This document shows, piece by piece, positions 34,601 through 46,600 of a DNA stretch of 64,000 nt; position 1 is the stretch's first letter, and the number at the start of each line of letters is the position of its first letter. The position numbers were made by a program, and so were the translations under genes. The DNA comes from Antedon mediterranea (lineage: Eukaryota > Echinodermata > Crinoidea > Comatulida > Antedonidae), in contig NC_092678.1 in NCBI RefSeq assembly GCF_964355755.1, forward strand, positions 21,548,922-21,612,921, written 5' to 3'. Under the pieces are notes generated by a model. It saw nothing but the letters and a program-made list of their open reading frames with translations, had not been told where the DNA came from and did not search any database.

Positions 34601-37600
34601 TATAATAAGATAATGATGAACATAATAATACCTACAGTTCATGATAAGTATAATCATAGGGTCTGACGATAGTGATTTTTTTTTGTCTGTGGATACGGTG
34701 GGTTCTATGCATAATGCTCTCCACTTGAGTTGTTTCTTTGGACATGGTAATCTTGTCTTATACCACCATGTATAGCAATTTAAAGTTTATTATTTATAAT
34801 GCTTTCCTCTCAATCTTTTCCTTCCTTTTCTCTCTCCTTTCCCTTCCTCTTCCTCTCTCCTTTCCCATCCTCTTGCTCCTCCTTGAGGGATAAGAAACAT
34901 TAATGAACACTATCCAAGGCAATATAACAACTGAAGCTGAGCTTTGGAGATCAAAGAGTTTATCTGTGGCTGCCACACGATCAGTTCCACACCCCTTAAC
35001 AGACACTGCACGCCGCAGAGAATAAGTAGTACTGGTGGTATTTTATTGCAGCCAGACATAAGGACTTTTACAAGTTCCTATCTTGGCAGGACAAGCTATG
35101 TCCTTCAGAAAAGCTATAGCTTTTTTGATATAAGAATCTCCTGCAATTTGGCTTTCATTCAGTAATTAATACAAATTTAAATAAGCTTGTCATAACCAGA
35201 TTGTGACCTAGGTTAAGTAGCATTTATTTTAATAATGACATTAAAAATTGGTGACACTATGTTGGTTTGACATGCTGTACATTTCTCATCTGCAGTGTTC
35301 CACACATTTTCTATGAAGTTCTATATGCATATTTTGGTAAATGATATGATTTTTAACTCGAACAAAGTGGTTTTAATTGTCTTTAACTTGAGTTGTGTTC
35401 AGACTTGTTTTGATTCTGAACCGATATTTAGGAAATGTTTGAATGTATATTCATGGGAATCGTTGACTTGGTTGAAAGGGAGGTGATGCCAAGTGTATTT
35501 AGGTTCAAAATATGTGAATGGGTAGGAAGGTTGCTTCCATAAATATGGGATGTATTTTGTAATAATTAATACTAGAATACTTTCGTTTCTGTGACATTGT
35601 GATTGATTACTCTATCGTAAAGTACGTTATTATTTACGTTTATGCTAATTTGTATTCACAAAGACAGGAACGACTTAATCTAACAGGAAGAAAAAATATC
35701 ATCGGAAAAGGTTTCTCCATTTGAATACAATACAATGACTACATTACTTATGCTTTTGTCCGTCGTCTTTCTTGCAGGTAAAAACAAAGCTACAGCATCC
35801 GACACGCTATCACGTACAAGAACGACAAAAGCAGCAAGTACACCAATACTTGAATGCGCAGTCATCACCAGGGTTTCTTCAACAGCTATCGCCCAATCGG
35901 AATGGTTCGCAATCGAGCATGCCGAACAGTCCGATGTCAGGCACTGATGTAAGTTGATTGTTTAACTTTTTTTTACAATAAACTAATAGAAAGTGATGGG
36001 AGTTTTGCATTTCTGATTTCCCTGCCTGAAATTCTTGGAACTTTCCCATTTGTAAAGTAAGACAGATGATCGACACATTTATTTATGTAAAAAAAGTCAC
36101 ATTAAAGTAGTTTGATATACAGTAAAGATCTGATTCCAATGAAGGACCATCAGATTCTTATCGGTTCGTTGTTTAATTTCATCTATGCTATACTGAGTAA
36201 TGACACAAAATAGACATTCAGCACTGTAAACACAATACCACCTGTCAAATTATGGCAACCTTTCCACGCTTATATTATAATGTATGTGAATATTTTAATA
36301 TGCTTTGTACATGGCATGTTAAAGTAAAGCAACTCGTCCAAAGTGACTAGTTCAAATCTAGTTAAATTTTACACTACAATCAGGAGTATCTCAGACTATT
36401 TACAGTACCTGTTGTTTTGTTTCGTACAAATCCAATGTCCAATACTATTAGAGATTGTTTATCAGTCGATATTTAATTGATTAAATCCTAAATTTCTTTC
36501 ATTTATGTGCCGGTAAGTCGTTTAGGATGTCTGCGTATGTTATTTTTGTCTGCAGTAGATCAAACAGATTAGCTTCCGCCGCAAGGGAAAAGATTTCAAG
36601 GGAAACAGGGGTTATGTGGGTGTGTGTCAGGAATTGGGGGAAACTGAAGGTGTTCAGTCTTAAATATAGATTTATTTAATTTTGTATTTAATAAGATGGT
36701 ATCTTTTCATAGGAAGTAATACAATTTATTAATATGGTATTTATTATTAATTATGTAATAATTTCACTTGTCATACTTTGATTTGTTTACATTTTATTGT
36801 CGGAAGTGCAAGATTTATTCACAAATCAATAACATTAACTTAATTTTCACGTCTAAAAGAAAAAAATATTTGAATCAGAGTGAAAATATTATACTGTGTG
36901 TGTTATGGAAACACCTAATCAATTAGAAACTATTGATCAAAACTGATTATTAACAATTAACTATATAGTACACTATACTTATTGAAGATGATAAATATAT
37001 TAATTTCCGATTTCTCTGTGTTGAAGGTCTTAACATAAAGCAGAGATTTTATTCTTATTAGGTCGCATGTGATCACAAAGAAATGTTAGCCCCCGCCTTC
37101 AGCCACCTGGGATTTCAACAATTTCCCCTCCGCACAACTGTCATCAAGATTGTTGCATTTGTTATTTTATTTTTAACCCTGCCTTATCAGTACGATCTCC
37201 AATTTAAATCCGTCAAAATCATCCTGTTAAAGACTTTCCGCGGTTTTCCTTCCTGGGTCAACGGAGAATTGGGTCCCTTTGGAAAATTTCACTGACATGC
37301 TGTTGGTATGACAACCGTAGTTTGAAATGTATATCGGGAAACCGGAAAATATCCAGACGAAACGGTTTATGTCAAAATGTTTAATTTATATTTTGTCATG
37401 TGTCAATTTTGAAACATTTTATACAAATGTACATCTGGGTTTTGTTGGATCTATATTAATATAATAGTTATCTTCTCATCCCATGAGTAAATTATATTTT
37501 CTAAAGAAAATTTGTATCGAAGAAAATACAGTTGTCTACCAAGTTAATTAGTGATAATGCTGTAGTACTTTGAATTCCGTCAGGAAATCTGTAGTTTACT

Positions 37601-40600
37601 ACAAGACTTCTGTACATTGTCTTGTAGAAGATAGGCTTTCCAACTTATACAGAAAACAGAATCTATTGGTTCATATGAATTTCACTTTGTACTGTATGTT
37701 GACAAGAATCTGAAAAACTATATATAACTGAAATAATTAATAACCGATCGTTTATAAATATTATAAATTTATAAAAATGTAATTATAATTATTTGATAAA
37801 TGTACTTCAAGAATGGCAAAAATTACGTATTTAATGACAGATTTTTTTAAATTATCATGGTCTCCTCTTGAAGGGTGCAACATTGATTGCTAGTTTGAAT
37901 CTTGATTCGTACCCATTGATTGGTGAAGATGTAGTGCCCATCGCCCGACAATACGGGATATACCGTACACCATCACTGATTTTAAAATGTCACGCTTTTT
38001 CTGTTTGGCCCTTGTGGGTTATTTTATCTTAGAGACGCAAAATAATCATAGAAGGAAATTTTTAAACCTAAACAAATGTATTTGTCTCTCATTAGGATAC
38101 CGTTTCTTTCGTACCAAGTAATTTGTTTTTACTTTCGTAGACAAGAATTAAATTTAATTTCTGAATTTCACAAATATAGAAATCAAATTATGATATGTTT
38201 GGTTGTCTACATTATGCATGTCAACAGGAAGTAGTTGATATGAAACTGAAAGTGGAATATGGATACGCTGACCCCGATTTATATTTTAATTCCTGTTTTT
38301 TAGGTATTAATCAATTAAATTGTTGCGTTATTTTGTTTACTTAAAATCAATGATGCATGATACACATCCTTTGTTGGACTTCCCCAGAAGTGTTATACTT
38401 CCGTCATCTGATGAATCTCGGACAACCTGATGAAATGGCCATGTGATGAGGGCACATGTCTTCAGGTTGTTCCATAATTAAATGAAATATGAAAAAACAT
38501 GAACTGCAATATCTACTCCAAAGGATTTGGCTCAGTTTTGTTGATTAAATAAATCTCACTTTATAGTGAAAATGACATTTAATTAATGAATACTTTAAAA
38601 TATAAATTTTAAAGGTAAAACAACTTTCAGAATGTGAGCTATATAGAATTTTACTGGGAGGATTTAAAATGAAGAACAATGTATTGTAAACTTGTCCATA
38701 CATACTGTTTATTAAATTTTCAACATTGAAATAAACTAAGCTCACATGTTATTGCAGTAAAAAAAACTGCAGTTGAATAATGATACCTTGTTATTATTAA
38801 AATACAGACTTTAGAACCTATCCTTTGGGACACTCCTGTTTGGGGGACATCCTTAATCGGGGACACTCTCCCATAAAGCAAATGAAAGGATATACAGTAT
38901 GTTTATTAACAATGCAGCCAACTTTAAACAGAGATTAAGAGGACACTCCTTAAAATAAAGTTGGTTTTAGTGTATTTTAAAAATTGAAAACAATTTGATA
39001 TTGTATTGCTCGTTTTTAATCTTTCATTATATAATATTAAAGATGACTGTATAATTTAATATTTACACATAAATAACTTTAAAAATTTTATTAGTTTCAC
39101 TTAAGTAAAACATACAAAGAATTTAGTCTTATGATGTTGACTGGAATTCTGATTTTGTATCATTTGATTTCGAGTAATTCTATAATTACCATTAGATTGC
39201 ACAATTTCAAAAACTAAAGTTTGATTTCGGCTTGGTAATCCCAAGGCAGCGCCAGTACTAGTGAATCCTTCGTAGAGTATTATTAGAGCGACTTCACTAA
39301 CTCACTCACTCGGCTTGTTCTAATTTGAGTTGATCTCTTACGTGGGTGGGTTGGAACTGTCCAAGTTTTATGACGTAAATTCAATCTTAACAACTGACAG
39401 CTTGGGATACCCTTAGACAAATGTGTGTTCTCTTGCGAAAGCAAATATATAATGTGTAGTTAGTCATAATCATATTGGTTATATTGGCTCCATATGATTT
39501 CAATTTTATGTACTTTTACCAGCGTATAAGCCCTCTCTTAAGAATTAAAAACATTTTTTTTTATGTGAAATTTACTAATCATTTAAAGTACAGTAGGTGT
39601 GTCTCTAACTAATTTTTAAGTATTCATTTTCCATGTACTGTACTGTACCCAGCTCGCTCCTAAATACGGTCAACTCTCCCAATACCCAGATCAAAGAGTT
39701 TCTTGTTTTCAGAGTCTTGTATTGAGAGAGTTGACTGTTTAAGAATTTAGAATATAACCATCATGTCTCCAATGAGGGACCGCTTTTGATTTTAATATGT
39801 TTTTTAAATGCAAGGATAACATGTCTGATTCCAGATATCAACCTTGGGACAGGATATTAAATTTAATCGATTGATTAAAAAATTTAAAAGGTTTATTTGT
39901 CTGCGTAATAAATACTCCAGTAGACAAGTGGATAAATAGTTAACAATTAATGTTTGACAAGTGATAGCAATATAGTGTCTATATAAATCACACAGAAAAT
40001 AATACAAAGCAATATGTATAATATTATACAAATAATGAATGTTTATGAGTGCAATGGTACAAATAATGGCACGAGGTGAATGATGAAAGGTTATATCAAC
40101 GAGGCAAAGCCGAGTTGATATAACCTTTCATCATTCACCAAGTGCCATTATTTGTACCATTACACGAATACAAAACATTCATTATTTGTTTTATATAACA
40201 TCTAAATAAATTCTAGTTATGTTTCAAAAAGTACTATTTAACGATTGTTGAATAGTGCGTACTATTGCACGCCATGTGACCCACATTCGTCCAATCAAAT
40301 GACAGGAATTTATATAGGTATTATATAAAGACGAATATTTGATGATATCAATAGAATATTCAGCTGTCTACCATACAGTACTAATTTTTTCAGAATTTAG
40401 CCTAATCTAGGAGGTTTAATTATACTCAAATTTAGCTAGGGGTTCAGTTATTAGCTTAATCTAGGGGGTTCATTTATACTTGAATTTAGCCTAATCCAAG
40501 GGGTACATTTATACTTAAATTTAGCCTAATCTAGGGGTTCAATTATACTTGAATTTAGCCTAATCTAGAGGGTTCAATTATACTCAAATTTAGCCTAATC

Positions 40601-43600
40601 TAGGGGGTTCATTTATACTTTAGCATGGGACAATACCTGCTTATAACATGGTAATTTGATAGAAAATTTATAGTTGTCATTAAAATATTACTACAGGTAA
40701 TGAAGATATCAATAGATGAACTATCACGTTGCACTTGGCAACTGAGGGCACCTGTCATTAACAGCAGTTAGTTTAATTTTAGAATAACTCGTTGAAACCG
40801 TCATAATATTCAAACATGTTCCTGTCTCGTGGGGTTAGGGAAATCACTCTGATCAAGATCATTATCTTGATAAATTGTGCGCGATGAACGCTCAATTTGT
40901 TGTGTCTTGCCAACAAAAACACATCTGACAAATCTTGTATTATTTAATACAATGATACATTTCATATAACCATGATTCAATTATACTCAAATTTAGCATA
41001 ACCTAGGTGGTTCAATTATACCCAAATTTAGCATAACCTAGGTGGTTCAATTATACCCAAATTTAGCATAACCTAGGTGGTTCAATTATACCCAAATTTA
41101 GCCTAATCTAGGGGGTTTAATTATACTCAAATTTAGCATAACCTAGGTGGTTCAATTATACCCAAATTTAGCCTAATCTAGGGGGTTTAATTATACTCAA
41201 ATTTAGCCTAACCTAGGGGGTTCAATTATAACCGTGGTTACATTTCTGTTCCTATTAGTAAAATAATTGGGATTTTATTTTAAAACAAAGTTTGTCAGTG
41301 GTACTCAACAGTGGGCCCTCTATAGTTTTTAACCATTGTTGTAGTTTTTATTTCATTTTTTACAAATATTATTGAATTTAATAATAAATAATATTCTAAA
41401 AAATGATCGTAAACTTAAGTTATTATGCAATAAAAGCGACGAAAAAAGACAAAATTTTGAGATGTTTGATTTCAACAATTATCAAAATTATTTAATGTGA
41501 TCTCCTTGCAGTTTTCATTCAGTTTAATTATAAAATAAGAGAAATAAGTCTCTCACAATACCAAAGCGGACTATCTGAAATACCCAAAACTTCCCGAAAA
41601 CCAGACTTTTTTTAATACTATCAGTTAGAAACACTTCTTCACCTAAAACTCTGTTTACACTATCAAACTAGATGACAATAAAGTGTGATTTGCCTAAATA
41701 TGTTCGTGATATTACATCATCATGTCTATGAGCACATCACATTTTCTTTTCACATAAAGTTTGATAGTGTAGACAGAGCTTTAAACCACCCAAATATCAG
41801 ATATTGGGAGAATTTGGTTGAATAAAGGAACTAAAATTCAGTAGCCATAATGTGTGTACAATTGTATGACCTGTTAAAACATTTTAAACAGGTACTGTAT
41901 TTCATAGGCCTTATCATAAACAAAGCTTAATCAAAGAACAATAATGGTGGATTAAATCTGTAAGAATATTTACCAAATAAACAGGTAATCAATATTTGCC
42001 AATAATAAGGCCTTGGTGTTACAAACAATAGAAGCACAACTACCTAGCGGTCAGTTTGTGGTCTGAGAATTTAGTTGACCAATCAGAGAAAATTTGATTT
42101 GATTAATAGTTAGTTGAAGCAGTATGTAATTAGTGATATATTGTGCTGTACTGAATGGTGTGGTAAGTACTGAGTCTAAAATGTATAGTTTTATTATGGA
42201 GCTATATAGGGCCTACTAGTAGCTTCATGTGTGTAGGATTTTGTGTTATGAATGTTTGGTTAAATGGTAGTTTTTATGCTTGGTCTTTTAGCATAAACTT
42301 GCGGTTATCTTATCTACCAAAAATGCTGGCTGCAGGCTTGGACAAATAATTTGGAAGTAAACAAAACATTGACCAATAAAACAAAATCTTTTTAATAGAT
42401 CATTAATTAATAATTCTTGTTTATCATTTATAAATAGTTTATTTATGATGAGTTATTTCTCCAAAAAAATCAGTACTGTTTTAAAACACAGTCAATTCTT
42501 TCTATACTTTTATTATTTTAAATACAGTACTTTATTTAATTTTAATATTTGTTTTAAGCGAGGAGTACAGTATGCCCTATTCCACAGGTTTTCATGCCTT
42601 AATATGTAGTTGAAAGTGCTGGTTTGTTTGTTAATAACCAAGGCATGTTTGCTTTATCCCACGTAGTACGTTATATTAGTTGGTGGGTCTGTTCCATCTA
42701 CCATCAGTAATTTAATATGTAAATGATGTAAAAACGCTGGTTGAATATTTTGCATATGTCTGTTATATTATATTTATTTATTTCTTAACTACACATGGTG
42801 TATTTTTCTGCCGATTTAGTTACATAAAAACTGTTTTAACAAACGTAAGGATTAAAATCAAAATTGTGAGTATGATTAAGACAATTATTTTGTGTTTTAT
42901 TAATTAAGGAGTAATTTGATTTTGATGTGTTAAAATTGGCTCAGTGGAATCTGGTTAATAGTATTACTGTAGTGTGTGTATTAAAGGAAGCATAGATAAT
43001 TAAAATATACTGTGTTATGTAACTTATTCATACAATTTCATATGTATTCAGTGAATTTCATGAAGCCAGTTTTACCAGCAAGATTAACAGGAATAAATGG
43101 CTTCCATTCCAATCTTAATAAAAATGGTGTTAGAAAATATAACATACTAAATAAAAACTTCTCTAGGCCTAGACATTAAAAACACAGACCAAGAGCAATC
43201 AAAGGCTGTATTTTGTCAATTTATAATATCAATATATTTGACATTTTTGTTGGAAACTACAACATAAAATAAACACTAGTAGTTGAATGCTAGGCCTAGT
43301 CAATTAGATAAAGTATAATATATTTTTACAATTTTTGTATTTAATGTACAGTAGATATCTTTATAAATGGTAGAATATTTTTTTTTAATACAATATAATT
43401 AATATGAAGGATACAAAATGTTGATGCTAATATGTTATCAGTATAAGTTGATAATAAAACAATTCCATTATCTATGTTATGATGTTACTGCAGTATAATG
43501 CTTTTTGATATTCATTTCTGCAGTAATGCAATTTTAATAATTTATATTTAAGGATTTATATTTCTTACTTCAATTTCCTAAGCCATACAGTTTACTTTTA

Positions 43601-46600
43601 ATATAAATTATTGAAATTCTTTGACGAACTAAAATATTTTCATACTTATGGCGTGACAAGAACATGATGAAAATATCGGAAAATATGGTATTTTTATTTG
43701 AAATTTTCATCAAAAGGAATTTTGAATAAATTAATCTAATTTCGTTGGAAATATTTTAAAGAATTTTCATCAACCTGCAAATGATGAATTATGAATTTTT
43801 AAAGTACATTTTTATCATTGTATTAAAAATATATTATGTTTTTATTACAGTATAACTCCTTCTTTGAGACACCCCCATTAAGGGGCCACTTTCCTTTGAA
43901 ACCAATGAGTGGCAAACGCTATGGCTGACCCCTATTAAGGGGCCACTTTCCTTTGAAACCAATGAGTGGCAAACGCTATGGCTGACCCCTATTAAGGGGA
44001 CAAAATTCAGAGGACACTCTGTTGGGTCCCAAAGGTGCCTCCTCAATAGAGGTTATATATTACTGTACATTTTTTTTTTATCTTGACATTATACAGTATA
44101 CTCCATCAATATGTGTCTTTGTTTGAAATTTAAAATATTCTATAATTATACTTCCTTAATCTCGATAGCAACACATTTTTTATTACAATGTTTTCTGTAA
44201 ATTCAATTGGATCGAATTATTGTGTGCAGTTACCCTGGAAAATAAACTCACTGATAAAGTCCATTGTGCATTGTATGTTAGTCTTATCAAAAGGGGTGTA
44301 TACTAAAAGATAGTATGGTACTGTACTTAGCAAGGTAAGGCTGTTGATCGAAAGCTCTATAGGATATTGTCTGACTTCTGTTAGTGGTGAAAGCATCCAA
44401 TATTGTCGGACTTTTGTTGGTGAAAGAAAATTGTGCCTTGTGAATTTGATAAATTTTTTGAACGAAATCTTAGGATAGTGTCAATTCAGACTTCTGTTGG
44501 TGGTGAGAAAGCCCAACAACTTCAAGCCTTGTGAATTGTTTTAAATTTGTTGGAACAAAAATTTGGATATTGTTTAATGTGACTTCCATTGGTGGTGAAA
44601 GATCCTGAGAACATCAAGCCTTGTGAATCTAGAATACTTTTGAGTATTTATTACCACTTTTGGTTCTGAAGAGTCTTCTATTTCTTGCCTTCAGGTTTGT
44701 TTCTGAATTATTTTAAATCAGGATATTAACGCTAAAAGTAAAATAATCTTTATGACAGTATTTTAGGTACCCAGTGATTTCAAATTCATTGCAATACTTT
44801 TGTTCGCATAGGCTTCTCTAATGTAAGAAAAAGTCTGGTGTCTTTGACCTGAAGAGATGTATGTGAAGGTACAAACCAGCTCTTAATGTCAGTTCACACT
44901 AGTGTTCCACCATAGAGAACATCTTAACCTGCTATGATATTGACTTTGTTTTGGTACACTGTTGTTTTATTCCAACTTTATACCTAATTTAAAGCAAGAT
45001 TTGGTTCCCTTATCCCAAGGGCCAATGTTTCCTAAAGCATGTAACTTGCCATTGTGGCCAAAAGCTGCCTTCACTTTCAAAAACATGTTTTACTGTATTT
45101 CCTGGTTGGGATTTAATAACATTTCCTCGTTGGTAATTTTGTTAGCATATGAAAAATAACAATGCAATGTGTGGTTGATTATTCATTAATAATAGAACAT
45201 ACAGGTAAGTAAGTGTTAGGGAATTTTGTGTAGTTATTCTGTAGATTGATAGACAATCTTGAAGAATGGTTGTTGTAGTAACCTTTGACCTAGGTATTGT
45301 TATACAACAGTGTTATACAACAGTGTTATACAACAGTGTTATATAATAATGAATATTAATGCTGCATTATTACACATGCGGAAAAATGGTTCAGTTTATA
45401 ACAGGCTGTTTAACATGCAGAGTTTTGTTGTATCAGGTTGTGTAGACATGCGACCCTAAACATACCACCATTGACATGCGACTCTAGACATGTCACCCTA
45501 GACATGCCATTGTTAACATGGGGAAATTAATATGAAACCCCAAGATGTGACATCTTAGACATGGGACCCAAAACATAAAACCCTAAACATGTTACCCTAG
45601 ACATGCTACCCTAGACATGCTACCCTAGACATGTCACCCTAGACATGTCACCCTAGACATGTCACCCTACTGTAGATATGATACCCCAGATATGTCTTTT
45701 TTACACATGAAGACACTAGCTATGGAGACATGATCATCTTTTTTCTCCTATGATTTCTTACTCTATGGTTGCAGATGCCAATCGCTTGCACTCATTTCTA
45801 AAATTACAACAATAATCAATAAACTTTGTTTTATCATTTTATTGTGTACTTTTACACTTTATTACTTCACATTGTACCTACATATTAAAGGAATAATATT
45901 TGTATCAAAGTGAAACATTTATATAGGAATGATATGGTAAAGGTTAATCAAATATATTTGTCGTTCACTTCAAGATAAAAGTTATTCACGCCCCTGGTTC
46001 AAGTATAACAACATTTACAGCCAGTCTAATATTTAGGGAAGATTAATAATACTGTAATGGTTAATCTATGTCCCCAAAAAGAGTAGTTCACACAGCGTTT
46101 ATGTGTAGGGCAGCTAGCTTTATCCTATACTTGACATTAATGTGTGTTGGCAAATTCTTTATTAGCAAAACGAGAAAAAAATGTCTTCGCAAATGACAGC
46201 CATCACAATTAATCATTAATTAATTTTATTTCAATATTTTATGAGGGTGATCCATCTGGCTGAAAATGATCACACAAACACAATAGACATAAAAAACATG
46301 CAACAATTATAAATAAAAAAAATAACAAAATAAAATAATGCACAAGATAATAAGAATCAATTAAAACAATGAATTATTACATTGATTGTGGTGAATTAGT
46401 ATTATCATATTAATAATAATTATTAATAAATAGAAAAGTACTTTTGATAACCAACACAGTATATTTGATAACATCCATAAAATAATGTATTTATACTTTA
46501 TACCTAAAGTTGTCCGCAACAAACTATTGCACAGTATCGGTTTCAGTATAAAAAGATTAAGATGATCGGTTTCATTGTAATTTTTAAGTTATGTGTAATT

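Larger units (their letters stand above)
20296..35777. other. TFE intron 2 (15.5 kb)
   Basis: Contains the candidate alternative first exon (22901-23029), a degenerate repeat (20340-20640), a Harbinger-like MITE (23397-23505), a tRNA-like SINE head (24693-24770), a polypyrimidine tandem tract (25505-25915), a GATT microsatellite (about 26258-26283), a 15-bp minisatellite (27399-27488), a 288-bp duplicated segment (29474-30000), a LINE remnant (33540-33790), a second pyrimidine tract (34797-34885) and three GC-richer unique blocks (28920, 30060, 32540). The remainder is plain AT-rich intron. Confidence 0.7.

Noticed and set aside
35680-35947. Frames overlapping TFE exon 3 in other phases and on the minus strand
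   Set aside because: Shadows of a conserved exon; only the phase continuing exon 2 matches the family.
43834-44046. 70-codon minus-strand frame with a 19-residue repeat
   Set aside because: Caused by 57-bp units inside MITE family B.
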